Source of the DNA: Ditibartonella choladocola
GTDB lineage: Bacteria > Pseudomonadota > Alphaproteobacteria > Rhizobiales > Rhizobiaceae
Reading direction: 5' to 3'
Length of the DNA: 64,000 nt
Assembly: GCF_002007565.1 (NCBI RefSeq)
Contig: NZ_CP015625.1
Coordinates: 1,178,001-1,242,000 of the forward strand
Shown: one piece after another, positions 10,045 to 20,747 of the stretch
How the letters are laid out: every line of letters starts with the position of its first letter
How positions within the stretch are numbered: the stretch's first letter is position 1
Notes under the pieces: model-generated
Databases searched by the model: none
Seen by the model: the letters and a program-made list of their open reading frames with translations, nothing else
What the model was told of the DNA's origin: nothing
Translations under genes and position numbers: made by a program

Positions 10045-11078
10045 ATGAGGGCAGGGGCGAGAAATCTTCGGCTAAACGGTTTCCTGTTATTGAAATCTCC
10101 TCTTTTGCATTAAAAGGCTGCTTTCGTTCTGAATTCACGGTTTTTGCGAGCAGCCGCCACCGTTCTTTAAAATTAATTTTTCCGAACAGTCGCTACAGTC
10201 TCGGCAATGAATAATTCAGTTCTGTCATTCATGAAACAGTTTCAATAACAATATATTTTAATAACATTATAGGCGCAGAATTTAATCAGGCATTATCCAT
10301 TTCAATTATAGGTTATTGTTTAAAAAATACCATTATAAAACATGTATAATAAAAAATAATATAAATTATTTTATATTATGTTATTAAGTATATATAATGT
10401 AAATTTATAAAATTGTTTTTTATATTGAAAAGCTATTTTTATTTACTGGTAAGAGTTTAATAGTTTTTAAAATATGCACCTTATGAAATAAACCGGACAA
10501 AAACGTAATAACAGCCATCCGGTTGGATTTGGCCGCAAGTAAGCGGGTGAAAAAGTCATTTTCTTGTTCTGACAACTATCAGCGGATCAAAACCGGTTCC
10601 GATATTCTTTCTATTGAAAATTATTTTAGTCCTGTCACAGCGGTGAAAACTCGGTGATTTTTGCAATCAAGCATTCTGAGGCTCATTCTTTATATAAACG
10701 TTACCGCTCACCAATTTTTGTATTCGTCGTTGTCTTGCTCGTTATCGTCCCGACCGGCTGATATTTTGCGAAAAAACCGGTGGTAGCTTTGAGAAAAAGC
10801 TGAAAATTTATCAGCAATCCTATTCCGTGATAATCCGATATATCTTTAAGTTCGACCGTTCTTCATCGGCAAGAATCGTTACTGATTTCGGGAACACAGT
10901 CGCAGTTTTAATGCGACCTTCTAATGTCGAGAGACTGAATTTTAAAATTGTTGGAATTGCCTCGTCAGTCATTGAAGAGGGGGTTTCAAAAAAAGCTTTT
11001 AAAGTCGGGAAGCAATAGAGCCGATAATCGGGACTGATGCCGAAACACAATCGGAAAAACGGATAAATGGAAAACAGA
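10045..11078. other. 1-kb gene-poor, AT-rich region
   Basis: No convincing gene lies between the MerR gene and tRNA-Val. About 10230-10460 is strikingly AT-rich with long A/T-only stretches. Short overlapping open frames on both strands at 10820-11050 (about 63 and 76 codons) match nothing I recognise and lack good ribosome binding sites. No intrinsic terminator or tRNA other than tRNA-Val was found. It may be an intergenic spacer left by gene loss; that is inference. Confidence 0.55.
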
Positions 11079-11153
11079 TGGTGGGCGTGACAGGGATTGA
11101 ACCTGTGACCCCTACAATGTCAATGTAGTGCTCTCCCTCTGAGCTACACGCCC
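11079..11153 (-). tRNA. tRNA-Val (anticodon GAC)
   Basis: On the minus strand the acceptor arm GGGCGTG (11153-11147) pairs with CACGCCC. The anticodon stem CTACA/TGTAG encloses the loop TTGACAT with anticodon GAC (11121-11119). The T arm carries GGTTCAATCC, and a CCA end is encoded at 11081-11079. It lies upstream of no gene on its strand; cpdR is further right. Confidence 0.95.
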
Positions 11154-11255
11154 ATCTGATGTTGGTGCATACACCATATCAATTCAGTCAGGTCAATGCC
11201 TTTTTAAAAAAAATAGTTCATAATCCGGAAAAAATGGAAATTTAAAACCTGTTTC

Positions 11256-11618
11256 CTAGGCTGCTATCAACATTTTTTCGACTTCCGAGACGAGTTCTCG
11301 CAAATGAAACGGTTTTGATAGTACTTTTGCGTCGCGTGGTGTGTTGCTATCGGAATTGAGTGCGACCGCTGCAAATCCGGTAATGAACATGACCCGTAAA
11401 TCCGGATCTATTTCGGTTGCGCGGCGCGCCAGTTCGATGCCATCCATTTCCGGCATAACAATATCGGTCAGGAGCAGCGAAAAGGGTTCTTCCTGTAGGC
11501 GTTCATAAGCGCTTGCACCGTTATCGAAATCGGTAACTTCGTAACCGGCCCGTTCCAGGGCTTTTGCTAAAAATCGACGCATATCGTTATCGTCTTCGGC
11601 AAGCAAAATTCGTTTCAT
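11256..11618 (-). CDS. cpdR: Response regulator CpdR
   Basis: Single-domain receiver of 120 residues. It has the acidic pair in LLAEDDNDMR, the phospho-acceptor aspartate in LLLTDIVMPEMDG (about residue 52), the threonine in FITGFAAVAL and the lysine in LSKPFHLREL. The AVAL segment and high similarity to alphaproteobacterial CpdR point to the ClpXP adaptor that, when unphosphorylated, primes degradation of cell-cycle proteins such as PdeA and CtrA. There is no output domain. It is divergent from the N-formylglutamate amidohydrolase gene and beside tRNA-Val, the order known from Brucella. Confidence 0.88.
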   Translation of the reverse strand: MKRILLAEDDNDMRRFLAKALERAGYEVTDFDNGASAYERLQEEPFSLLLTDIVMPEMDGIELARRATEIDPDLRVMFITGFAAVALNSDSNTPRDAKVLSKPFHLRELVSEVEKMLIAA

Positions 11619-11815
11619 TATAGTGTCCAGCAGTTGTTTATTTGAATTGGATGCTTATCTCTTTCGTATTCATACAATAAATTAGGTTCGTAAAAAAAGC
11701 GATAAAGGCTGTCGGTGCAACTTTGTTTCTCATAATGGTTAATTCGCGGTTGCGAATGAAGGTGCATTCGGTTTACGGTTTTTATTGAAAAAGACATTGA
11801 TTGCAGGTTTTGGAA

Positions 11816-12694
11816 ATGGATTTAGATGGTGTTGCAGCGTTCCAATATTTTGAACCGGCTGAACTCAGAGTTCCGTTTCTCTTCAACTCGCCCCATTCGG
11901 GGCGTGTTTACCCCAAGAGCTTTTTAAAGCAGTCGAGTCTGGACAATTTTACAATCCGCATATCGGAAGATTGTTTTGTCGATCTTCTCTTCCGCAATGT
12001 CGTCGAGCTTGGTGCAGCTCTCATGGCGGCAAATTTCCCGCGCTCCTTTCTGGATGTCAATCGCGAGCGCGATGAACTTGATGGCGACATGTTTTTCGAG
12101 CCATTGCCGGAAGATGTTCCCAAGCCTTCGACACGTGTTCTTGCGGGCTTGGGAATCATACCGAGGATTGTTGCAACTGGCGTTCCGATTTATGACGGGC
12201 GTATTCACTTGAGCGATGCTTTGGAGCGTATCAACGGGCTTTATGTACCTTATCATGAACATCTCGCAAGGAAACTTGACGAGATGCGAGAACGTTTCGG
12301 ATTTGCAGTTCTTATCGACTGTCATTCAATGCCGGGAAAACTGAGATTTTTTAATGGCGGTCAACAACCCGATTTTATTCTGGGCGATCAATATGGCCAA
12401 TCCTGTGCGAATGCTTTCGTTGAATATGTAACTGATAGATTGGAGCAAAAGGGTTATAATGTCGCTCTCAATCGGCCTTATTCCGGAGGTTTCATCACCG
12501 CAAATTACGGTCGACCTTGCGAAAATATTCATGCTCTTCAAATAGAAATTAATAGAAGCCTTTATCTGGATGAAATTACGTTGGAACCCAATCATAATTT
12601 TCCGGTCCTGCAAAATGACCTCACGGGGCTTGCTTCGGATATTATGGCCTTTCCCGAAGGTCATTTCATGACCACGAAAGTGGCGGCAGAATAA
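11816..12694 (+). CDS. N-formylglutamate amidohydrolase family protein
   Basis: A 292-residue zinc hydrolase of the N-formylglutamate amidohydrolase family (HutG type), which releases formate and glutamate at the end of one histidine degradation route. It shows NSPHSGRVYP near the N terminus, FPRSFLDVNRERDELD, the IDCHSMPG motif and LQIEINRSLYLDE. ATG 11816 follows an AGG at 9 bases; TTG 11801 is a weaker option. No other hut genes are adjacent, so the substrate may differ from N-formylglutamate. Confidence 0.85.
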   Translation: MDLDGVAAFQYFEPAELRVPFLFNSPHSGRVYPKSFLKQSSLDNFTIRISEDCFVDLLFRNVVELGAALMAANFPRSFLDVNRERDELDGDMFFEPLPEDVPKPSTRVLAGLGIIPRIVATGVPIYDGRIHLSDALERINGLYVPYHEHLARKLDEMRERFGFAVLIDCHSMPGKLRFFNGGQQPDFILGDQYGQSCANAFVEYVTDRLEQKGYNVALNRPYSGGFITANYGRPCENIHALQIEINRSLYLDEITLEPNHNFPVLQNDLTGLASDIMAFPEGHFMTTKVAAE

Positions 12695-12900
12695 TTATTT
12701 TTTAAATTTGAGACAGATTTTCAAATCGGTCGAACGGTTGAATAATATAGAAAAATTGTCGGGATAAGAATATCGCAGGTGGAAATTCACGCGCAATCGG
12801 AAATGTAATGCCCGACATTGAGTTTTCCGACAAAGCCGGTTAAAACTTTTTGTCTAATCCGTGCCGTAATGACCGTAATACAAGTGATCGGGAGCAGATG

Positions 12901-13686
12901 ATGACCAATCTTCCAGGATTTGATTTCTTTGAAAAACTTGCGCAAATCGCTGCCGATACATCGCTTCCCTTTTTTCGGCATTCGCTGTCGATAGACAATA
13001 AGGATAAAGAGGGGTTTGATCCGGTTACAATTGCCGATCGCAAAACCGAAATCGCTTTACGGGAATTTATTCATCAGGAACGTCCGGATGATGGAATATT
13101 GGGAGAGGAATTTCCCACCTTGAAAGGACTGAATGATAATGTCTGGGTCATTGATCCGATTGACGGAACGCGCTCTTTTATTACCGGAATGCCAATTTGG
13201 GGAAGTCTCGTCGGCCTCATGAAAAGTGGAAAAGCAGTTGCCGGCATGATGGCTCAACCTTTCACCCGTGAAATATATTATAGCTGTGGCAAGGGAGCTT
13301 ATCTGAATACGCTGCTTGATGGTAGCCATCGTAAACTGGCCGTCAGCGACTGTAAAACACTTGATAAAGCCACAATGTTTACAACCGCTCCGGAGCTGTT
13401 TGAAGGTGAATCAAAAACACGTTTTGAAAAGCTGGTAAAGAAAGTCCGCTTAACGCGTTACAGTTCGGATTGTTATGCCTTTGCTATGCTTGCTTGCGGT
13501 TTTGTCGATCTGGTAGTGGAAACAGGGCTGGAGCCATATGACATTATGGCGCTCATACCTATTGTCGAGCAGGCAGGCGGCGTTATCAGGCAGTGGAACG
13601 GTGGTGGTGCGGAAGAAGCCGGAAATATTATTGCAGCTTCAACGCCGGAATTGTTCGATGCAGCGTCATCTATCCTCAACGGGTAA
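12901..13686 (+). CDS. hisN: Histidinol-phosphate phosphatase, inositol monophosphatase type
   Basis: The 261-residue protein belongs to the Mg-dependent inositol monophosphatase superfamily. The metal-binding glutamate is in GILGEEF (about 69-70), with DPIDGT at 85-90 and a second metal site near EPYDIMALIP, where the usual Trp-Asp is Tyr-Asp. FITGMPIWGSLV matches HisN, which dephosphorylates histidinol phosphate in histidine synthesis in actinobacteria and alphaproteobacteria. ATG 12901 is 6 bases after GGAG; ATG 12898 is too close. Other inositol-phosphatase functions cannot be excluded. Confidence 0.82.
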   Translation: MTNLPGFDFFEKLAQIAADTSLPFFRHSLSIDNKDKEGFDPVTIADRKTEIALREFIHQERPDDGILGEEFPTLKGLNDNVWVIDPIDGTRSFITGMPIWGSLVGLMKSGKAVAGMMAQPFTREIYYSCGKGAYLNTLLDGSHRKLAVSDCKTLDKATMFTTAPELFEGESKTRFEKLVKKVRLTRYSSDCYAFAMLACGFVDLVVETGLEPYDIMALIPIVEQAGGVIRQWNGGGAEEAGNIIAASTPELFDAASSILNG

Positions 13687-14572
13687 TATCGTAAGCATTG
13701 GTGCCCGGTATAAAAGCATCGAATAAAGCCCAGAATTGTTTTTTGTGCCAATCACTTGCGTGAAATAGGTCGTGGCTTGCTCCCGATAGTGTGATTGTAT
13801 CTGCAAGCCTGACATCATGACAAAATCTGCGCACCTCAGATGCGCTAGCCAGGCTGTCATTATGGCTGGTCACAAACAATGCCGGAAAGCGCTGGTCGTT
13901 TTTTTGTAAACGTTGTTTTGCGTAAGCAGCCGTTTCAAAGATGTCTGCCAACCAGTGCCTGTCAAGCAGCGGGGTCTGCTTTTCTTCATTATAATCCGAT
14001 CCAGCGGTTAAAGGGGAGCAGGATTTACGAACCAGACATGCGCTTTGTTTCAATTTCATCCTGCCCAAACCGAAATCGCTCAGTGTTTTGTTGATTTTGT
14101 AATGAATGCCGCCGATTCTATAGCCTAACGGGCTAAAAAGGGGTGAAATACCGATGAGGCGGTCGCACTGATTGTTAATGACATCAATCGCCGAGATAGC
14201 GATGAGACATCCCGTTTCATAGCAGAGAAAATAATAAGGAGGCGGGCAGTCGGTATAAACAATTCGATGGAGGAATTCATCAAGGTCACCTATATGCCGG
14301 TTAATGTCGAATCTGTGTCGGAAATTTTCATGTTTGCCTTTATTCGGCGGCAGAGAACCGCCTTGCCCGTACCAGTCGAATGACGCATAGGAAAAACCAC
14401 GCTCGCCAAGCTTTGAAAACAGTTCTTTATATCTTGCAACATTGTCGGCTACGCCTTGCAGGAAAATAACCGTACCTTTTTGATAGCCGGATTTTCTCGT
14501 ATATTTGATAACTCGTAATTGTCTGTTATCCGACGTCTCAAGCATAGAAGTATGCAGGAGCGGCATCGGCAT
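13676..14572 (-). CDS. Lysophospholipase-like alpha/beta hydrolase lacking the serine
   Basis: The 298-residue protein has the fold of PldB/monoglyceride lipase-type hydrolases: VIFLQGVADNVARY (oxyanion strand), SFDWYGQGGS (the GxGxS loop after strand 4), ALFVTSHNDSL with the acid D239 and LSGASHDLF with H267. The nucleophile elbow, normally GHSxG, reads C117-Y-E119-T-G121, so the catalytic serine is replaced by glutamate. The DNA codon is GAA in a clean open frame. The protein may be a non-catalytic binding form. Its 3' end overlaps convergent hisN by 11 bases. ATG 14572 was chosen over an upstream TTG (14599); neither has a strong ribosome site. Confidence 0.72.
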   Translation of the reverse strand: MPMPLLHTSMLETSDNRQLRVIKYTRKSGYQKGTVIFLQGVADNVARYKELFSKLGERGFSYASFDWYGQGGSLPPNKGKHENFRHRFDINRHIGDLDEFLHRIVYTDCPPPYYFLCYETGCLIAISAIDVINNQCDRLIGISPLFSPLGYRIGGIHYKINKTLSDFGLGRMKLKQSACLVRKSCSPLTAGSDYNEEKQTPLLDRHWLADIFETAAYAKQRLQKNDQRFPALFVTSHNDSLASASEVRRFCHDVRLADTITLSGASHDLFHASDWHKKQFWALFDAFIPGTNAYDITR

Positions 14573-14864
14573 TTCATTTTTCAAAAGGCAGGCAGGCAAT
14601 TATCGCATCTTTCTTTGCTGGTCATTGACGAACAACAATTATCTATTCCGCAAAATTTAAAAAAGCATTTCTTGTTTGCCGGAAATATCCGGTTGCCGTT
14701 GCAATTGCCTGCCGAAGACGTGGATTGACGTGCGGAATTTGAAGCTCCATGAACCCACACTTCGATAAGCCCGACCTGATCGCGGAATTTTTCAGTAACA
14801 GCTTATAGTTACGAGATTTTTTCAACATTTTCTCTGAAAAAAATTAACAGGACAAATAATGGCA

Positions 14865-14893
14865 CTTGAAAGTCGGCTAACGGATAACCACAT
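14865..14893 (+). promoter_or_regulatory. candidate RpoH (sigma-32) promoter of hsp20
   Basis: CTTGAA (14865-14870), 17 bases, then CCACAT (14888-14893). This resembles alphaproteobacterial heat shock promoters (CTTG, about 17 bases, CCATAT). The start point would be near 14900, giving a leader of about 95 bases that contains the ROSE-like element. Assigned by eye. Confidence 0.6.
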
Positions 14894-14900
14894 CATTAAT

Positions 14901-14995
14901 GCGATCGCCGATACGGGGTCGCTGGTTATATTGATCTGCCTTTTTGGAGATCGTGATAACCAAACAAATCGTCGCTCTGAAGGAGGGCAATTATT
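14901..14995 (+). promoter_or_regulatory. ROSE-type RNA thermometer before hsp20
   Basis: The leader folds into serial hairpins: GCGATC (14901-14906) with GGTCGC (14917-14922); TGGTTAT (14923-14929) with ATAACCA (14956-14962), enclosing GATCT (14933-14937) with AGATC (14948-14952). A last short hairpin has TCGCT (14972-14976) facing the AGGAG ribosome site (14981-14985). The U-Y-G-C-U motif opposite the ribosome site is the hallmark of ROSE elements, which mask small heat shock gene translation at low temperature in rhizobia. The pairing was found by eye. Confidence 0.78.
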
Positions 14996-15484
14996 ATGCG
15001 TCAAGTAGACTTTTCACCATTATATCGTTCAACTGTCGGTTTTGATCGTTTGTTCAATATGTTTGATACAATGACCCAGCCGGAAAGCGTTCAGACTTAT
15101 CCGCCTTATAATATTGAACGGTTGAGCGAGAATTCTTATCGGATTTCTATGGCTGTTGCCGGTTTCTCCGAAGATGAAATTGATATTGAAGCACAAAGTC
15201 ATCAACTCACTGTCAAGGGCGAGAAATCGCATGAGGAAGAAAATGACGAAGGCGATTTCCTCTATCGCGGAATAGCATCGCGGTCCTTTGAACGGCGTTT
15301 CCAATTGGCCGATCATGTTGAAGTGGTTGGTGCGCAACTTCAAAACGGCTTGCTTCATATCGAATTGAAACGGGAAATTCCCGAAGAGATGAAGCCACGT
15401 AAAATTACGGTTGAAACGCCGAAAGCTTCCAATAGCAATAAACGTGCACAAAAACATGATATTCAAGTTGAAGCTGCTGAATAA
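14996..15484 (+). CDS. Small heat shock protein, Hsp20/IbpA family
   Basis: The 162-residue chaperone has the alpha-crystallin domain at about residues 35-130: NIERLSENSYRISMAVAGF, then LTVKGEK, and the C-terminal IEL strand GLLHIELKREIPEEMKP. It binds unfolding proteins during heat stress as an oligomer. The N terminus SPLYRSTVGFDRLF is typical of bacterial class A small heat shock proteins. A very strong AGGAGGG lies 9 bases before the ATG but is probably masked by the upstream ROSE-like hairpin. A terminator follows, so it is a single-gene unit. Confidence 0.95.
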   Translation: MRQVDFSPLYRSTVGFDRLFNMFDTMTQPESVQTYPPYNIERLSENSYRISMAVAGFSEDEIDIEAQSHQLTVKGEKSHEEENDEGDFLYRGIASRSFERRFQLADHVEVVGAQLQNGLLHIELKREIPEEMKPRKITVETPKASNSNKRAQKHDIQVEAAE

Positions 15485-15506
15485 TTATTCTTGAACTTTG
15501 TTCTTT

Positions 15507-15548
15507 AAGGGCGTGTCCCATGTGTTTAACATGGGGCACGCCTTTTTT
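15507..15548 (+). terminator. intrinsic terminator after hsp20
   Basis: A long stem formed by AAGGGCGTGTCCCATGT (from 15507) and CATGGGGCACGCCTTTTTT (to about 15548) has a small loop around TGTTTAA and ends in a T-run. Confidence 0.9.
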
Positions 15549-15972
15549 ATTTCTGCCATTTTGAGAGGACAGTTAGAAAATGTCCCGAACAATCTCCGAA
15601 ACAGATTTATCGGGTATGAGGATGTGTATAATGTTTCTTCATGTATCGGCCCGTTGCAGCACCATGCCGGAAGAGAAGGAGTCCGGATAAAACCGGGGCG
15701 AACTTCCGGAATTTTGTTATTATCACCGTCTAAAAAAACGCTTAAAAAATAATATGAATTAAAAACCACTTTTAAAACAATAAAAATAAAAAATAACTAA
15801 AATTATTGAAATAAAATTTCAATTTTAACATTTGCCAGTTGAAAACTTAGAACCTTTCTGACATAGCTTTAAAAAAGAGAGATTATGCAGTGCCATTCAC
15901 AGTTTTTGCAGAATGGATCAGCAATTTTCTGTCATAATTTCTGGATCGGTTTTCGGAAAAAGGGCTTTCTAA
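15549..15972. other. intergenic region before gltB
   Basis: This 424-base, AT-rich gap between hsp20 and gltB (very poor in G+C around 15730-15840) has no convincing gene. Short open frames on both strands across 15485-15770 lack ribosome sites and recognisable motifs. It probably carries the gltBD promoter, but I could not place it with confidence. Confidence 0.5.
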
Positions 15973-18900
15973 ATGTCGGATAGCGTTACTTCAGGTAATA
16001 ATATTACTCAAAAGGGGTCGATAACGTCATCATTATCGAGTGGGGGTGCTACGGCCGCTTATGGACTTCCTGCTGCGCAGGGGTTGTATAATTCCCGCAA
16101 TGAGCATGATGCCTGTGGCGTTGGATTTATTGCCCAGTTAAAAAATGTAAAGTCGCATAAAATCATCGAAGACGGGCTTTTCATGCTCGAAAATCTGACC
16201 CATCGCGGCGCTGTCGGGGCTGATCCGCTAGTCGGCGATGGTGCCGGTATATTGGTACAGATACCGGATCGTTTTTTTCGCGAAGTTATGGCTGAACAGG
16301 GTGTAGAATTACCGAAGGCCGGCCAATATGCTGTCGGACATATTTTTATGCCGCGTGACGAAGCCATGCGCGCCCATATCGAACAGATCGTCAAGGAAGT
16401 GATTGCTTCCGAAGGGCAGCATTTTATAGCGTTTCGCGATGTGCCGGTTGATAATTCTTCGCTTTCCAAGGCTCCGGCGATTGTTGCAACCGAACCTGTT
16501 CACCGGCAGGTTTTTATCGCTCGTGATCCGTCGATCAAGTCGGATGATGATTTTGAACGTCGTCTTTTTGTATTACGTAAAGTCATATCAAACCGTATTT
16601 TCCATGAAACCGGTGGCAGGGATAACGGTTTTTATGTTGTTTGTTTGTCATCGCGCACGGTTATCTATAAAGGCATGTTCCTGGCTTTTCAGGTCGGTGC
16701 TTATTATAAAGACTTGCAGGACGAGCGTTTTGAAAGTGCTTTGGCGCTTGTTCACCAACGCTTTTCAACCAACACGTTTCCATCATGGAAGCTTGCCCAC
16801 CCTTACCGTATGATTGCCCATAACGGTGAAATCAATACGTTGAGGGGAAATGTGAACTGGATGGCTGCCCGTCAGGCTTCGGTCGACTCGGAACTTTTCG
16901 GTAACGATATTTCCAAGCTCTGGCCTATCTCTTATGAAGGCCAGTCGGATACTGCGTGTTTCGACAATGCTTTGGAATTTCTCTGTCAGGGTGGATATTC
17001 GCTTCCACATGCAATGATGATGCTTATTCCGGAAGCATGGGCGGGCAATAGTCTGATGAGTGTCGAAAGACGCTCGTTTTACGAATATCATGCAGCGCTG
17101 ATGGAACCATGGGATGGACCTGCCGCAATAGCGTTCACAGATGGCCGCCAGATTGGTGCTACCCTTGACCGTAACGGTTTGCGTCCTGCACGTTATATTG
17201 TCACAGATGATGATTATGTCATTATGGCTTCCGAAGCCGGTGTTATTCCGGTGGAGGAAAAGCACATTGTTCGCAAATGGCGTTTGCAGCCGGGAAAAAT
17301 GCTGCTTATCAACCTCGAAGAAGGGCGCATTGTTTCTGATGAAGAAATAAAGTCGGAAATTGCTTCCAAACATCCTTATCGCAAATGGCTTGATAATACC
17401 CAACTTATTCTGGAAGATCTGGCTCCGGTCGAACCTCGATCACTGCGCAAGGATGTTTCGCTCCTCGACCGTCAGCAGGCGTTCGGTTATACGCAGGAAG
17501 ACAAGAAATTTCTGCTTTCTCCAATGGCAACAACCGGACAGGAGCCGGTTGGTTCGATGGGTGTTGATACGCCGATTTCGGCAATGTCCGACAAGTCGAA
17601 ATTGCTTTACACCTATTTCAAGCAGAATTTTGCGCAGGTAACGAACCCCCCGATTGACCCGATACGTGAAGAACTGGTGATGAGTTTGGTTTCATTTATC
17701 GGTCCGCGGCCGAATATATTCGATTTGATCGGAACATCCCGTAGGAAGAGACTGGAAGTTCGCCAACCGATTTTGACCAATGGTGATCTTGAGAAAATCA
17801 GAGCGATTGGCCAGACGGAAGATCATTTTGATACCAAGACAATCGATATTACCTATTCTGTACAGGAAGGCGCAGCCGGTCTTGAAGGTGCGGTCGAGCG
17901 GCTTTGCGAGCGCGCCGAGGCTGCAGTTCATGGCGGTTACAATATTATCATCCTCTCCGATCGCCAGATTGGACCGGATCGCATACCGATACCGGCATTG
18001 CTTGCAACGGCTGCCGTGCACCATCACTTGATCAGAAAAGGGTTGCGCACTTCCGTCGGCTTGGTTGTCGAAACCGGTGAACCGCGTGAAATCCACCATT
18101 TTTGTTGTCTTGCCGGTTATGGCGCGGAAGCAATCAACCCCTATCTCGCATTTGATACTTTGATTGATATGTTCGAGCGCGGCGAGTTTCCGAAGGAAGT
18201 CGAAGAGCATGAAGTTATTTATCGTTACATCAAGTCGATCGGTAAAGGCATGCTCAAGGTTATGTCCAAGATGGGCATTTCGACTTATCAGTCCTATTGT
18301 GGAGCGCAAATTTTCGATGCGGTCGGTCTGAAGCAGTCTTTTGTAGACCGTTTCTTTACGGGAACAGCCACAACAATCGAAGGTGTTGATCTCGATCAGA
18401 TTGCAACCGAAACGGTAAGACGGCATACGTCGGCGTTCAGCAATGATCCTGTTCTTCTCAACTCTCTGGATGTCGGTGGTGAATATGCCTATCGTATTCG
18501 CGGTGAAACACATATCTGGACACCGGATGCGGTGGCAAGCTTGCAGCATTCTGTTCGCACATCCAATCCGGCACTGTTTACGGCTTATTCACAACGTATC
18601 AATGGTGAAACAGCGCGCGCCAAGACGATACGTGGTCTCTTCAAGATCAAAAGTGCCGAGGAACGTGGTGCTAAACCGGTTGCTATCGAGGATGTCGAAC
18701 CGGCATCCGAAATTGTAAAGCGTTTTTCAACGGGCGCTATGTCTTTTGGCTCTATCTCTCGTGAAGCTCATACCACATTGGCTCGCGCCATGAATAAAAT
18801 TGGCGGAAAATCCAATACCGGTGAAGGTGGAGAGGAACCCGATCGCCTCTATCCCTTGCCTGATGGCACACAAAATCCTGAACGTTCCTCTATCAAACAG

Positions 18901-20700
18901 GTAGCGTCGGGGCGTTTCGGTGTTACTGCCGAATATCTGGTGAATGCAGATGTCATCCAGATTAAAGTGGCTCAGGGTGCAAAGCCCGGAGAAGGCGGAC
19001 AATTGCCGGGACATAAAGTTGACGCAACAATTGCCAAGACCCGTCACTCGACGCAAGGTGTCGGCCTGATTTCACCGCCCCCTCACCATGACATTTACTC
19101 GATTGAAGATCTGGCACAACTGATTTTCGATTTGAAAAATGTTAATGAATACGCTGACATTTCTGTCAAACTCGTCTCCGAGGTTGGTGTTGGAACAGTC
19201 GCTGCTGGCGTTGCAAAAGCACGTGCGGATCATATCACCATATCGGGTTATGATGGCGGTACGGGGGCAGCTCCATTGACATCGGTCAGAAACGCCGGTT
19301 CTTCTTGGGAAATGGGGCTCGCCGAAACCCAGCAAACCCTGGTACTTAACGGTTTGCGTTCGCGTGTGGCATTGCAGGTCGATGGCGGTTTGCGCACCGG
19401 TCGTGACGTTATTGTAGGCGCACTTCTGGGGGCAGATGAATTCGGCTTTGCAACAGCTCCGCTGATTGCGGCAGGCTGTGTCATGATGCGGAAATGCCAT
19501 CTTAACACATGCCCGACCGGCGTTGCGACGCAGGATCCTGTATTGCGCAAGCGTTTCAAAGGAACGCCTGAACACGTTATCAACTTCTTCTTCTATCTTG
19601 CTGAGGAAGTGCGCGCTATTCTGGCACATATGGGCTTCAAAAAGCTTGATGATATTATCGGTCAGTCGGATTTTTTGGATAAACAGCCGGCAATCGACCA
19701 TTGGAAGGCAAAGGGGCTCGATTTCAGCCGGATATTCTATAAACCGGATGCCGAGAAGAAGCAGATAAGGCACACTGAACGTCAACATCATCCGATTGAA
19801 GATATTCTCGATCGCAAGCTTATCGAGAAAGCACAGGCCGCTTTGAATGATAAAAAGCCTGTCGAATTCGAGACATTGGTACGCAATGTTGACAGATCGG
19901 TTGGTGCGATGTTGTCGGGAGAAGTTGTGCGGCATTTCCGCCATAAAGGTTTGCCCGACAATACAATCAACATCCACTTCAAAGGCACAGCCGGTCAATC
20001 TTTCGGTGCGTTTCTTGCCAAGGGGATAACCTTCGATCTCATTGGTGACGGTAACGATTATGTCGGCAAGGGTCTTTCTGGCGGCAGGATAATTGTTCGT
20101 CCTCCGGAAGATAGCAATGTTGTCGCCGAAGATTCGATCATCGTTGGTAACACCGTGCTTTATGGCGGCATTGAAGGTGAATGCTATTTCCGTGGCGTTG
20201 CGGGAGAGCGTTTTGCTGTACGCAATTCCGGCGTGGCTGCGGTTGTTGAAGGCGTCGGCGACCACGGTTGTGAATATATGACCGGTGGCATTGTTGTGGT
20301 GATCGGCAAAACCGGACGCAACTTTGCAGCAGGTATGTCGGGCGGTGTTGCCTATGTGCTTGATGAGGCAGGCGATTTTGCACAAAGATGCAATATGGCT
20401 ATGGTCGAACTTGAGCCGGTTCCCGAAGAAGACGATATGCTTGAAAAACTTCACCATCATGGTGGTGACCTTATGCATAAAGGCCGTGTCGACGTATCGG
20501 CCAATATGACCCACCACGATGAAGAACGGCTGGCGCAGATGATTGCCAATCATCTTCACTATACAGGCTCTGAAAGGGCAAAAGAGATCCTTGATAATTG
20601 GGATCAATATCGCCCGAAATTCGTCAAAATCATGCCGGTCGAATATCGCCGCGCTTTGGAAGAAATGGAACAGATGCGTATGGAAACGGCTGCCGAATAA
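15973..20700 (+). CDS. gltB: Glutamate synthase (NADPH) large subunit
   Basis: The 1575-residue protein makes two glutamates from glutamine and 2-oxoglutarate. It starts with a propeptide-like extension and the class II amidotransferase domain, whose nucleophile is expected at C48 in [11 protein letters not shown] after processing. The central domain follows, then the FMN-binding synthase domain ([26 protein letters not shown]), the 3Fe-4S cysteines in [10 protein letters not shown] and the GXGXG repeat domain at the C terminus (about 1280-1500). Length and order are normal. gltD follows after 47 bases. Confidence 0.98.
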   Translation: MSDSVTSGNNITQKGSITSSLSSGGATAAYGLPAAQGLYNSRNEHDACGVGFIAQLKNVKSHKIIEDGLFMLENLTHRGAVGADPLVGDGAGILVQIPDRFFREVMAEQGVELPKAGQYAVGHIFMPRDEAMRAHIEQIVKEVIASEGQHFIAFRDVPVDNSSLSKAPAIVATEPVHRQVFIARDPSIKSDDDFERRLFVLRKVISNRIFHETGGRDNGFYVVCLSSRTVIYKGMFLAFQVGAYYKDLQDERFESALALVHQRFSTNTFPSWKLAHPYRMIAHNGEINTLRGNVNWMAARQASVDSELFGNDISKLWPISYEGQSDTACFDNALEFLCQGGYSLPHAMMMLIPEAWAGNSLMSVERRSFYEYHAALMEPWDGPAAIAFTDGRQIGATLDRNGLRPARYIVTDDDYVIMASEAGVIPVEEKHIVRKWRLQPGKMLLINLEEGRIVSDEEIKSEIASKHPYRKWLDNTQLILEDLAPVEPRSLRKDVSLLDRQQAFGYTQEDKKFLLSPMATTGQEPVGSMGVDTPISAMSDKSKLLYTYFKQNFAQVTNPPIDPIREELVMSLVSFIGPRPNIFDLIGTSRRKRLEVRQPILTNGDLEKIRAIGQTEDHFDTKTIDITYSVQEGAAGLEGAVERLCERAEAAVHGGYNIIILSDRQIGPDRIPIPALLATAAVHHHLIRKGLRTSVGLVVETGEPREIHHFCCLAGYGAEAINPYLAFDTLIDMFERGEFPKEVEEHEVIYRYIKSIGKGMLKVMSKMGISTYQSYCGAQIFDAVGLKQSFVDRFFTGTATTIEGVDLDQIATETVRRHTSAFSNDPVLLNSLDVGGEYAYRIRGETHIWTPDAVASLQHSVRTSNPALFTAYSQRINGETARAKTIRGLFKIKSAEERGAKPVAIEDVEPASEIVKRFSTGAMSFGSISREAHTTLARAMNKIGGKSNTGEGGEEPDRLYPLPDGTQNPERSSIKQVASGRFGVTAEYLVNADVIQIKVAQGAKPGEGGQLPGHKVDATIAKTRHSTQGVGLISPPPHHDIYSIEDLAQLIFDLKNVNEYADISVKLVSEVGVGTVAAGVAKARADHITISGYDGGTGAAPLTSVRNAGSSWEMGLAETQQTLVLNGLRSRVALQVDGGLRTGRDVIVGALLGADEFGFATAPLIAAGCVMMRKCHLNTCPTGVATQDPVLRKRFKGTPEHVINFFFYLAEEVRAILAHMGFKKLDDIIGQSDFLDKQPAIDHWKAKGLDFSRIFYKPDAEKKQIRHTERQHHPIEDILDRKLIEKAQAALNDKKPVEFETLVRNVDRSVGAMLSGEVVRHFRHKGLPDNTINIHFKGTAGQSFGAFLAKGITFDLIGDGNDYVGKGLSGGRIIVRPPEDSNVVAEDSIIVGNTVLYGGIEGECYFRGVAGERFAVRNSGVAAVVEGVGDHGCEYMTGGIVVVIGKTGRNFAAGMSGGVAYVLDEAGDFAQRCNMAMVELEPVPEEDDMLEKLHHHGGDLMHKGRVDVSANMTHHDEERLAQMIANHLHYTGSERAKEILDNWDQYRPKFVKIMPVEYRRALEEMEQMRMETAAE

Positions 20701-20747
20701 TCGGCAGTCCGGATACATCGTTCAAAAGTCAGATACGGAAACAACAA

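Noticed and set aside
10820-11050. Frames of 63 (plus) and 76 (minus) codons
   Set aside because: The two overlap, neither has a ribosome binding site, and neither resembles a known protein.
14519-14828. Small frames between the hydrolase gene and the hsp20 leader
   Set aside because: They overlap on both strands, with no ribosome site or motif; this stretch holds the region upstream of the hsp20 promoter.
19072-20718. A 548-codon open frame on the minus strand opposite gltB
   Set aside because: It lies wholly antisense to the well-supported gltB gene, has no family motif and no ribosome site, and arises from the codon bias of gltB.
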